Below, one piece after another: positions 24,761 through 32,777 of a DNA stretch of 64,000 nucleotides; positions within the stretch are counted from its first letter, which is position 1, and the number at the start of each line of letters is the position of its first letter. The notes beneath the pieces were generated by a model. The model ran no database searches. It saw only the letters and a list, made by a program, of their open reading frames with translations, and had not been told where the DNA came from. Location: assembly GCF_965221945.1 (NCBI RefSeq), contig NZ_OZ244925.1, forward strand, positions 3,410,001 through 3,474,000, in the 5' to 3' direction. The position numbers were made by a program, and so were the translations under genes. Source of the DNA: Poriferisodalis sp965221945. GTDB lineage: Bacteria > Actinomycetota > Acidimicrobiia > Acidimicrobiales > Poriferisodalaceae.

Positions 24761-26071
24761 CTACTGGCCGAGCGCTTGACGGACCGCGGCAGCCACGACG
24801 GTGTCGTCGGCGGGATCGACCGTGCGCAGGTCGATCACGGTGGTCTGCTCGTTGACGCGGGCAATGACCGGCGGATCGAACGTCCGCAGCGCAGCCGCGT
24901 GGTCGCCGTCGAGTTCGATGCCCGCAGACGGGATCTCCTGACCGGGCAGCGAACCCGCGCCAGCCAGCGCGGTCGTGCGTGCTGGCTGGCCGACGCCGAG
25001 CGCTTCGGCCCGCTGGGCCAACTCGTCGACCGGCACTTTGGCCATGCGCCAAAACGGGATCGCATCGGCATCGCGACGCAGGTACGCCAGCGCCACCGAC
25101 TGCAACGCATCCAGCACCAGCGAGCCAGGCCGGAAAGCCCGCATCAGTGGGTGCGACGCACAGGCGGCCACCAGATCGGCATTACCGCAGATGATTCCGG
25201 CTTGCGGGCCGCCCATCAGCTTGTCGCCGGAGAACGTGACGAGTGCAGCGCCCGCTGCGAGGGTCTGCCGCGCTCCCGGCTCGCCGGCCAGCCAGTCGGG
25301 CCGCGTCCCCAGCCACGGGCAGCGCTCGTCCAGCAGGCCCGATCCCAGGTCGGACACCACCGGTGGCCCGATCTTGGCAAGGTCCGCCACGTCGGCCTCT
25401 TCGGTGAAGCCGGTGATGCGGTAGTTGGAGGGGTGCACCTTCAGCAGCAGCGCAATGTCGTCCTGCTCGACGGCCGCCCGGTAGTCGGCTGCACGGGTGC
25501 GGTTGGTGGTGCCCACCTCCACCAACCGCGCGCCCGACTGCTCCATTACCTCGGGAACCCGGAATCCGCCGCCGATCTCCACCAGTTCGCCACGCGACAC
25601 CGCCACGCCGCGGTCACGGGCCAGCGCCGCCAGCACCAGCGTCACCGCTGCGGCGCAGTTGTTGACCACGAGTGCCGCTTCGGTGCCGGTCAGGGTCGCG
25701 AGCAGCAGCGAGGCGTGTGAGGTGCGTGAACCGCGGCGTCCCGACGCCAGGTCGAACTCCAGGTTGCTGAAGCGCACCGGTCCGTCGTCGTCAGGTTCCA
25801 ACCCGAGCGGCGCCCTGCTGTGTTGTTGACCGAGCGGTGCTCGACTGTGTTGTTGACCGAGCGGAGCCCGGCCGAGATTGGTGTGCAGCAACACCCCGGT
25901 GGCGTTGATCGCTGGCCCCAACAGGCTGCGCCGCAGACGGTGTGCCTCGTCAGCAGCCGAGTCGGGATCGCCGGCGGCGATGGCCGCTCGGGCGGCAATC
26001 ACCAGCAAGGGGTGCGGCAGGCCCACATCTGCGATCCGCAGCGCCAGGTCGTTCACCGACGGCGGCCTCAT
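24761..26071 (-). CDS. selA: L-seryl-tRNA(Sec) selenium transferase SelA
   Basis: 436 aa, PLP-dependent. INATGVLLHTNLGRAPL (55-71) is the family signature, and K284 in TFSGDKLMGGPQ is the PLP lysine. It converts Ser-tRNA(Sec) to Sec-tRNA(Sec) with selenophosphate. The conserved RAPLG motif is expanded to three copies as RAPLGQQHS, RAPLGQQHS, RAPLG (68-90), an 18-residue insertion close to the substrate-binding N-terminal region. The frame stays open, so the protein is probably made. It is upstream of selB. Confidence 0.93.
   Translation of the reverse strand: MRPPSVNDLALRIADVGLPHPLLVIAARAAIAAGDPDSAADEAHRLRRSLLGPAINATGVLLHTNLGRAPLGQQHSRAPLGQQHSRAPLGLEPDDDGPVRFSNLEFDLASGRRGSRTSHASLLLATLTGTEAALVVNNCAAAVTLVLAALARDRGVAVSRGELVEIGGGFRVPEVMEQSGARLVEVGTTNRTRAADYRAAVEQDDIALLLKVHPSNYRITGFTEEADVADLAKIGPPVVSDLGSGLLDERCPWLGTRPDWLAGEPGARQTLAAGAALVTFSGDKLMGGPQAGIICGNADLVAACASHPLMRAFRPGSLVLDALQSVALAYLRRDADAIPFWRMAKVPVDELAQRAEALGVGQPARTTALAGAGSLPGQEIPSAGIELDGDHAAALRTFDPPVIARVNEQTTVIDLRTVDPADDTVVAAAVRQALGQ
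25802..25870 (-). repeat. 27-bp in-frame tandem repeat inside selA
   Basis: Two complete 27-bp units encoding RAPLGQQHS plus a partial third. The GTGTTGTTGACCGAGCGG core is repeated on the + strand. Likely replication slippage. Confidence 0.85.
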
Positions 26072-26147
26072 CGCCCGGACACTACTGCCGCCCTCTCACA
26101 CGCCCGTCGGTAACGTCCCCAGGGGCCTTGCGAGAACCGGAGCCGCT

Positions 26148-27011
26148 GTGACAGACACCGATGGGACTGACGCTGGCGCTCCTGCCGAGATACCGCTGCG
26201 GCCGGCAGCCACCGTGATGCTCGTTCGCGACGGCACGGACGGTCTCGAGGTGTTCATGCTGCGCCGCAACCCGCGCAGCGAATTCGTCCCCGGCCAGTTC
26301 GTCTTCCCAGGCGGTGCCGTCGACGCGGAGGACCGCGACGACCCGGGTCTGGAGTCGGTCTGCGTCGGCCTCGACGACCAGACGGCCTCAGCGATGATCG
26401 GCGTCGATCATGGCGGCCTCGCTTTCTGGGTGGCCGCAGTCCGAGAGTGCTTCGAGGAAGCCGGTGTCCTGCTGGCCCGTAACGGCAAAGCCCACGTGTC
26501 ATTCGACGAACCTTCCACAGCGCAGAGGTTCGAGACGCTGCGCCGGCAAGTCCATGACGGCGAACTGCGGCTAGCGCAGATGTGCGAAGACGAAGGACTC
26601 GTGCTCGAACTCGACGAACTCCGCTATGTGAGCCATTGGATCACGCCGGTCGGCCCGACGCGCCGCTTCGACACCTGCTTCTTCATGGCCCACATTCCCG
26701 AGGGCCAAGAGCCGCTGCACGACGGCAGCGAAACGGTCGAGAGCACCTGGATCCGCCCCGCCGACGCCTTCGCCCAACACGCCGAGGGCAAGTTCATGAT
26801 GATCTTCCCGACCTACAAGAACCTCGAGCCAATGCTCGAAGTCGACACGGTCGCGGACCTCCTGGCCTGGGCCGACGAACTACAAGACATCCCCGCCCTG
26901 CTGCCAGCAATAGCGGTAAGCCCCGAAGGCGAAGTCCTCACCCTGCTCCCCGGAGACGAGGGCTTCGAAGAAGCGTCAGCCAACCCCCCACCCCCAGGCT
27001 CCATGCCCTAG
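26148..27011 (+). CDS. NUDIX hydrolase
   Basis: 287 aa from the GTG at 26148. FVPGQFVFPGGAVDAEDRDD begins the Nudix region and AAVRECFEEAGVLL ends it, with an insertion in the middle as in NUDT7/NUDT19-like CoA or nucleotide pyrophosphatases. The REx2EE metal-binding core is intact. The C-terminal ~100 residues (FMMIFPTYKNLEPML) resemble the NUDT19-type tail. It probably cleaves a pyrophosphate bond in a CoA ester or nucleotide derivative; the substrate is unknown. It is divergent from selA, 76 bp apart. Confidence 0.85.
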   Translation: MTDTDGTDAGAPAEIPLRPAATVMLVRDGTDGLEVFMLRRNPRSEFVPGQFVFPGGAVDAEDRDDPGLESVCVGLDDQTASAMIGVDHGGLAFWVAAVRECFEEAGVLLARNGKAHVSFDEPSTAQRFETLRRQVHDGELRLAQMCEDEGLVLELDELRYVSHWITPVGPTRRFDTCFFMAHIPEGQEPLHDGSETVESTWIRPADAFAQHAEGKFMMIFPTYKNLEPMLEVDTVADLLAWADELQDIPALLPAIAVSPEGEVLTLLPGDEGFEEASANPPPPGSMP

Positions 27012-27152
27012 CGCCCCTGCCCCTACGCACCCCGGGCGGTCTACAGGATCGTCAGGTTGGCCACGAACAGCCGACGGCCTCTTGGCCGCTGGGGATACTC
27101 TGCCGACCCTTTGTCATGAATAACACTCATGGCATATTGAGGCACGCAAGAG

Positions 27153-28848
27153 GTGCCGGTGGCCGTTCGAGAACCCGACAAACGCCCGCTGCGGCGCAAC
27201 GCTCTCGCTGCCGTCGTGCTTGCGCTTGCGGTGACCACCCTCGCGGTGCCTGCTGCGGCCGATGCCCCAGCTGTTCCTGGCAAGCCCACGGGGCTGCGCG
27301 TCGTGTCCGCCGCTCACGATCAGGTCACGATTGGGTGGGACGATCCAGGCGACGCGTCGATCACCGGTCATCGGATCCTGCGCCGCTTGCGCGATTCCTA
27401 TGAGGTAGGCCGCTTCGACGTCATCGAAGACAACACCGGCACCGCGGACACCACCTTCACCGATACCGAGATCACGCCCGGCACGCGTTACGTGTACCGC
27501 GTCAATGCGGTCAACTCTGTGGGCGTCAGCCGCCAGTCCACGTCCCCCCCCCCCCGCCAAATAACGACGACAACAATGACGGCGACGGGGGCAACGGCGG
27601 CGAAGACAACAACGACGGTGTGATCCCCGGCGAGACCATCGGCCGGATCGACATTCGTGACCCCGACAAGCTCACCGACGGCGATCCGGTCCCTGCCCGC
27701 AGCATCGTCACCATCGACCCTCCGCCGCTGCAGACCTCCACCCAGACAGTCGACGACCTCGACCGCACGCACTACCCCGATCTTGTGCTGGATTCGGCGA
27801 ATGGTGATCCGCGCAGCATCTGGTCGGACGGGGTGACGTTGTGGGTGGGCGACGACGCGGACGAGAAGGTGTATGGGTACGAGCTGTCGGGCACGTTCGG
27901 GGATCGTGACTCGGCGCGGGACATTGCGGGGGTCACCACTGAGGCGTTCTATGTGACGGGCTGGGGGGATCGTTTGTGGACCGGCGACGAGGGCCAGCCC
28001 TCGGGTGCTGATCATCCGTGGGCGTACGCGTTCGATCTGCCGGGGCTCGCGCGGTCGTCGGGGCACGACTTCGCGTTGCGCGAGGGCGTCGGCGTCGGCG
28101 AGTCCACCGCGAGAGCGATCAGCCTCGCCAGCGGCGAACGCGTCACCGCTTTGGAGTTCGCCCTGCACGCCGACAACGACCACGCCAGAGGCATCTGGTC
28201 CAACGGGGTCACCATGTTCGTCGTCGACGAGATCGACGACAAGATCTACACCTACCGCACAGGCGACAACGCGGCGGTGCGCGTCGAGGGCGCGCCGCGA
28301 CCGGGGCGACCCTCAGGGCGACTTTGGCTGATCCTGAAGGGGTGCCTGATCCGTTCACCGGGACGTGGCAGTGGCAGCGCCGAGCGGACGCGGACTCGGG
28401 CTGGGAGCCGATAGCGGACGCGACTGCTGATTCGTATGTGGTCGCTGCTGGGGATGTCGGCTACCAGGTGCGGGCGACAGCGACCTTCGATGCCGGCGCC
28501 GATGACGCCGGGGCCGACGAGCGCTGCACTGGCATGATCGCGTCGCCTGGGGGCCAGCGGTGGGACTCGGTGTCTGCAGGGGTGTGGCACACATGCGGCA
28601 CCACTGGCGGGGAGGTGTTCTGCTGGGGCAACCGGGCTTGGTTCAACGATTCCGGCAAAGCCCACCACCATCCCCAGCACGACCCCTACAACGCACCCCG
28701 CTCAGCCCAGCCAGACAACGCCCGCTATTCGTCTGCGGGCTACTGGCACACGTGCTGGACCTACGGCACCGAGACCGCGCCCAAAGTGATCTGCACCGGC
28801 GACAACGGCTTGGATCAGGCCCGCTGGAAGAAGAAGACTCTCGACTGA
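27153..28848 (+). pseudogene. Secreted FN3 / propeller-like / RCC1-repeat protein, broken by two homopolymer frameshifts
   Basis: Three consecutive reading frames together make one protein. Frame 1 (27153 to ~27550) has a signal peptide and an FN3 domain (PGKPTGLRVVSAAHDQVTIGW). The second segment (~27556 to ~28300) continues after a run of 12 C (27544-27555) with an Asn/Asp/Gly linker and repeats such as IWSDGVTLWVGDDADEKVYGY and GIWSNGVTMFVVDEIDDKIY. The third (~28303 to 28848) continues after GGGG (28303-28306) with GATLRATLADPEG, an Ig-like piece, and RCC1-type VSAGVWHTCGTTGGEVFCWG. Thirteen or ten C and five G would restore one frame. It is either a pseudogene, a phase-variable surface protein, or two sequencing deletions. 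Confidence 0.7.
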
Positions 28849-28859
28849 CACACAACGGC

Positions 28860-29292
28860 CGTAGCACATGGGTTTCGAGCCTGCTGAACGAGGTACATCG
28901 CCAGATCGCCGATCAGGATCTGCGGTTTGCGCTTCTGGGCTCGAGTGCACGCAAGCTCAAGTCCGCAGGCACAAACCTGTTGGCGGGCCGTGCGTCGCGT
29001 ATGGCCATGCATCCGCTCACTGCCGCGGAACTGGGCAGCGACCGAGTCCACCATCGAGGTCGACTTCGTGCTGCGCCGCGACCACCGGCACGCAGCGATC
29101 GAGGTCAAGGCAGCGGAGCGATACAACTCCGCCTTCGTCAAAGGACTTCGAGCAGCAGCCGACCTGCCGGGCCTCGCACGACGCATCGTGATCTACCGAG
29201 GCCGCCGCGCCTTCCGCACTGAGGACGGTATCGACGTCTGGCCGCTCGAGACCTTCCACCAGGCCCTGCGCGACGGAGAACTGTGGAGCTGA
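28860..29292 (+). pseudogene. Remnant of a DUF4143/AAA_14 ATPase
   Basis: The first part (28880-29040) reads LLNEVHRQIADQDLRFALLG, then SSARKLKSAGTNLLAGRA and MHPLTAAELG, the region after Walker B in DUF4143 ATPases. It then jumps frame to STIEVDFVLRRDHRHAAIEV and ...DGELWS with a stop at 29292, the nuclease-like C-terminus. The N-terminal Walker A part and the ~200-residue middle are missing. An intact member of the same superfamily is at 32778. Confidence 0.7.
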
Positions 29293-29351
29293 GCCCCAGC
29301 CAACCGATCCGTTTGGGCCAGGCTCACTGGAAGAAGAAAACCCTCAGCTAG
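29293..29351 (+). pseudogene. Orphan 3' end matching the RCC1-type gene
   Basis: 29313-29351 reads LGQAHWKKKTLS followed by TAG, nearly identical to LDQARWKKKTLD and stop at the end of the broken gene at 28848. The ATPase remnant therefore lies between two copies of the same gene ending, suggesting an insertion into, or deletion between, related RCC1-type genes. Confidence 0.6.
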
Positions 29352-29386
29352 ACGATGAGTTCCCAGGGGTGGGGGCTGTCCATGCC

Positions 29387-30580
29387 CTAGCTGCGACGAG
29401 AGCTGAGCGTGACGGAGATCGGGCCTTCGAGACGAGCAGTGCAGGTACCCATGTCCACGGGCGGACAAACCTCGCTGACCAACCGCTCAGTGATCTGCTC
29501 AAACACCTCAGCCGCAAGCCCACCAGCACCATTGCCAGTCACAGGCTCACCAGCATCACCGCCAGCGGACACGGCGGGCTCCAGCGGTATCGAACCCAGC
29601 AACGGCACGCCAAGATCAGCGGCCAGGCGCTCGCCGCCGCCTTCGCCGAAGAACGACCAACGCTGTCCGTCAGGTGCGACGAACGCACTCATGTTCTCCA
29701 CCACGCCGACGATCGGCATGTGGCTGCGACGAGCCATGTCGGCCACACGCACCGCCACCTTCTGCGCGCTGAGCGCGGGGGTGGTCACCACCAGCATCTC
29801 GGCCTGAGGCAGCAGGCGCGCCAGCGCCATCTGCACATCACCGGTGCCGGGCGGCATGTCGATGAGCAGGTAGTCCACCTCGCCCCAGTCCACGTCGTGC
29901 AAGAACTGCTCGACGGCCTTGGCGAGCATGAGACCCCGCCACATCAGCGCGGTCTCCTCGGTCTCCACCAATAGCCCGGTCGAGACGACCTTCAGCAGAC
30001 CGGCACCGGCAGGCCGTTCTTCGGGCAGAATCTTGCCCCGCTCTTCGCCCTCAGCGGGCGGGCGGGCGCCGAGGCGGCCCTCCATGCCCAGCATCCGGGG
30101 AACGCTGAAGCCCCAGATGTCGGCGTCCATCACCCCGACGACGAAGCCGCGTGAAGCCAACGCCGTCGCCAGGTTCACCGTCACCGACGACTTGCCCACG
30201 CCGCCTTTGCCCGACGCCACCGCCAGCACCCGGGCGCTGGCGGGCACCTGGCTCGGTGTGGCGTGGTCGCGGGCGGTGCGCCGGGCACGTTCCATCACCC
30301 GCGCCTTCTCGGCGGCGTTCAGCTCGTCCCAGTGCAGCCGTACGTTGGTGATGCCGGGCAGCCCAGCAACCCGCGTCTCGCAGTCCCGCTTGATCGTGGC
30401 GCGCAACGGGCAGCCAGCGGTGGTCAGCGCCACGGTGACATGCCCGGTACTGCCTTCGCGATAGGCGTTGCGCACCATGCCCAGGTCGACGATGTTGTCG
30501 CCCAGTTCGGGGTCCATGACACCGCGAAGGATGGCGATCATCGCCTCGTCATTCACGGGAGCATCGGTGGAGGTGCTCAC
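29387..30580 (-). CDS. Mrp/NBP35-family iron-sulfur carrier ATPase
   Basis: 397 aa from the GTG at 30580. The N-terminal MIP18/DUF59 domain (~10-90) includes VMDPELGDNIVDLGM and TTAGCPLR. The ParA-like ATPase domain starts with VASGKGGVGKSSVTVNLA (deviant Walker A) and has DYLLIDMPPGTGD. A CxxC motif at the usual place is not obvious. Such proteins transfer Fe-S clusters to apo-proteins. An A-type carrier gene lies divergently 178 bp away. Confidence 0.9.
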   Translation of the reverse strand: MSTSTDAPVNDEAMIAILRGVMDPELGDNIVDLGMVRNAYREGSTGHVTVALTTAGCPLRATIKRDCETRVAGLPGITNVRLHWDELNAAEKARVMERARRTARDHATPSQVPASARVLAVASGKGGVGKSSVTVNLATALASRGFVVGVMDADIWGFSVPRMLGMEGRLGARPPAEGEERGKILPEERPAGAGLLKVVSTGLLVETEETALMWRGLMLAKAVEQFLHDVDWGEVDYLLIDMPPGTGDVQMALARLLPQAEMLVVTTPALSAQKVAVRVADMARRSHMPIVGVVENMSAFVAPDGQRWSFFGEGGGERLAADLGVPLLGSIPLEPAVSAGGDAGEPVTGNGAGGLAAEVFEQITERLVSEVCPPVDMGTCTARLEGPISVTLSSRRS

Positions 30581-30758
30581 GTTGAGGCAGGGTAACGCCG
30601 CTGCGGGTGGCCCCACAGGCCGGCGCCTGCTGCGGCGGGTATGGCTCCTTCGGCCTGCTGCACGCAGTTTCAAGCCACACCTGTGCAACTGGCTCCGATG
30701 GCACTAGCATCGACCTCAGAACATTTGCCCAATTCGGGCTGATTCGGGAGTCACTGTT

Positions 30759-31094
30759 GTGATCACGCTGACCGATACCGCCGCTGAAAAGGTCCACGAA
30801 CTCATTACTCAGGAGCTGACTGAGTCGGGAGGCGAGACGGTGCTGGCGCTGCGTGTCGCAGTGCGGCCGGGCGGCTGCTCGGGCTTCAGCTACGAAATGT
30901 TCTTCGATTCCGAGACGGCTTCCGACGACATGTCAAAGTCGTACGGCGACATCAAGGTGGTGTCCGATCCGATGAGCGCGCAGCTGCTCGAAGGCGCCAC
31001 GCTCGACTTCACCGACGGCCTGATGGGATCGGGTTTCGCCATCGACAATCCCAATGCGCAGCGCACCTGCGGCTGCGGCAGCTCGTTCAGCTGA
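30759..31094 (+). CDS. A-type iron-sulfur cluster carrier (ErpA/IscA/HesB family)
   Basis: 111 aa from the GTG at 30759. The three cluster-ligand cysteines are C40 (RPGGCSGFSYEM), C104 and C106 (RTCGCGSSFS). It accepts and passes on [2Fe-2S]/[4Fe-4S] clusters. It precedes a [2Fe-2S]-containing oxidoreductase gene by 56 bp, a sensible functional pairing. Confidence 0.93.
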   Translation: MITLTDTAAEKVHELITQELTESGGETVLALRVAVRPGGCSGFSYEMFFDSETASDDMSKSYGDIKVVSDPMSAQLLEGATLDFTDGLMGSGFAIDNPNAQRTCGCGSSFS

Positions 31095-31150
31095 GCCCGT
31101 CTGACATCGAGCCTGGCCCGACCGACGGCCGGGCGAGCACAGGCTCACTC

Positions 31151-32728
31151 CTGCAGTTCGTGGTTGACGGCGTAGTCGTCGAAGTTCCCGACGACGGCGA
31201 CACGCTGCTCGGCGTGCTGCGCGACCGTCTCGGCATTGAGGCGGTCCTCGACGGTTGCAGCCCTCAGGGGCAGTGCGGCTGCTGCACGGTGCTGGTCGAC
31301 GACGCGCCCCGCGTGGCCTGCGTCACACCGGCTCGCAGAGTGGCCGGACGCCACGTCACCACAGCTGCTGGGCTGAACCCCACAGAGCGACAGCGCTGGT
31401 CGGAGGCATTTCTTGCATGCGGTGCCACCCAATGCGGCTTCTGCACGCCAGGCATTGTGTGTCGCTTCGTGGGCCACGAACGGCGCGGCGCCGATCTGTC
31501 GGACCGCACGACGGTCGACAAAGCGCTGGCGGCGCACCTGTGTCGATGCACGGGCTGGCAGACCATCCGCGAAGCCGCAGCACACGCCGTAGCGCCACCC
31601 GCAGACGTCCCCGAACGTGACCCAGAGGCTGCCGCCCGCCGCGCCAGCATCGAGACCGGCGGCCCGCAGCAATCGGTGCCGGTCAGTGTGCTGGGCGGGC
31701 TCGACTTCGGCGCCGACGGAGCACCCCCAGGCACGCTCACTGCGGTTGCCGGACCAGACGGCAACTGGTTTGCGGCAGAGACCCTGACCGAGGCGCGCCG
31801 CCAGGCCGCCAAAGTGCAGGGTCGCCGCAGCACGCTCGAACCTGTTCCACCCATCGAGATCCCCGAACCGCCGGCTGGCAAGCAATGGGACGTCCGCCTG
31901 ACGACCTGCTGGACCGAGCCCGGCTACCTCGAAACCGACGCTGCATGGTGCGTGCCCGGCGGCGAACCATCCGATCCGCTGGCAAACGGCGGTGCATTCG
32001 GAGGCAAGACATCGTCGCCAATCCAAGACGAGGCGCAACAGCTCGCAGCCCAACTCGGCCAGCCAGTCCGCGCGCTGTGGTCACGAGAAGACGCAGTACG
32101 CCGAGGCCCCAAGCGCCCCCCGCTAGCTGCAGGCCTCAGAGCCGACGGAACCGGAATCATCCGAATAGCAAGAACACCCGGCGCCGCCGACATCCTCCGA
32201 GCCGTCCTGCCAGCAGCAACGATCGAAGAAGTAGAAGTGCCGGGCCCCCCAACCTCGCTCGCACTACGCGCCGCAGTCTGGGCCGAAGCAAACATGCTGG
32301 CCACAGCGCTAGAGCGGCTGCAATCCGGCGAACCACTCCACACGAGCGGCACCGCCACGGTCAAGATCACGTCTCCCGCAGGAGCCACAGCCCAGGCAAC
32401 GGTCGGTCCAACCGGAATCGAAGTGCACATCGAAGCTGGAGACCCCCTCGACAACGTGACCCTGCGCAGCTACGCAATCGGCGCCACCCACATGGCCTGG
32501 AGCTGGGTCACCTCCGAGTCCCTGTCAGTAGACGCCAAAGGCGAAGTCCAAGACCTCACCATCCGCAGCTTCGAAATAGCCCGCTCCGCCGACACCCCCA
32601 ACATCGAAGTCACGATCAAACCCTCCAACCAGCCCCCCGTCCCAGCGGGCGAAGCAGTATTCGCAGCAGTAGCAGCAGCCACTTGGCTCAGCGCAGGAGC
32701 CCCACCCCGGACGCAAAGAGCACCTTGA
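31151..32728 (+). CDS. Compact xanthine-dehydrogenase-like fusion: [2Fe-2S] subunit plus abridged molybdopterin-subunit region
   Basis: 525 aa if initiated at CTG 31151, which gives MQFVVDGVVVEVPDDGDTLL, the usual start of the [2Fe-2S] subunit; AGG lies 7 nt upstream. GTG 31160 is the first conventional start. Residues ~1-165 hold both cysteine clusters (GCSPQGQCGCCTV and CGATQCGFCTPG...LCRCTGW). The rest has fragments typical of the Mo-binding subunit: GGAFGGKTSSPIQDEAQQLA, LWSREDAVRRGPKRPP, LRSYAIGATHMAW, AVFAAVAAATWLSAG. It is far shorter than the ~750-residue Mo subunit, so key cofactor-binding parts are probably missing. The substrate is unknown. Confidence 0.65.
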   Translation: MQFVVDGVVVEVPDDGDTLLGVLRDRLGIEAVLDGCSPQGQCGCCTVLVDDAPRVACVTPARRVAGRHVTTAAGLNPTERQRWSEAFLACGATQCGFCTPGIVCRFVGHERRGADLSDRTTVDKALAAHLCRCTGWQTIREAAAHAVAPPADVPERDPEAAARRASIETGGPQQSVPVSVLGGLDFGADGAPPGTLTAVAGPDGNWFAAETLTEARRQAAKVQGRRSTLEPVPPIEIPEPPAGKQWDVRLTTCWTEPGYLETDAAWCVPGGEPSDPLANGGAFGGKTSSPIQDEAQQLAAQLGQPVRALWSREDAVRRGPKRPPLAAGLRADGTGIIRIARTPGAADILRAVLPAATIEEVEVPGPPTSLALRAAVWAEANMLATALERLQSGEPLHTSGTATVKITSPAGATAQATVGPTGIEVHIEAGDPLDNVTLRSYAIGATHMAWSWVTSESLSVDAKGEVQDLTIRSFEIARSADTPNIEVTIKPSNQPPVPAGEAVFAAVAAATWLSAGAPPRTQRAP

Positions 32729-32730
32729 CC

Positions 32731-32769
32731 GCGTCGAATCTGTAGTTCACAGTGCGTCGAATCTGTAGT
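32731..32769 (+). repeat. Two direct repeats GCGTCGAATCTGTAGT upstream of the ATPase gene
   Basis: Identical 16-bp copies at 32731-32746 and 32754-32769, period 23 bp, ending 8 bp before the start codon at 32778. They could be regulator-binding sites or duplicated promoter elements. Confidence 0.7.
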
Positions 32770-32777
32770 GTTGAGCT

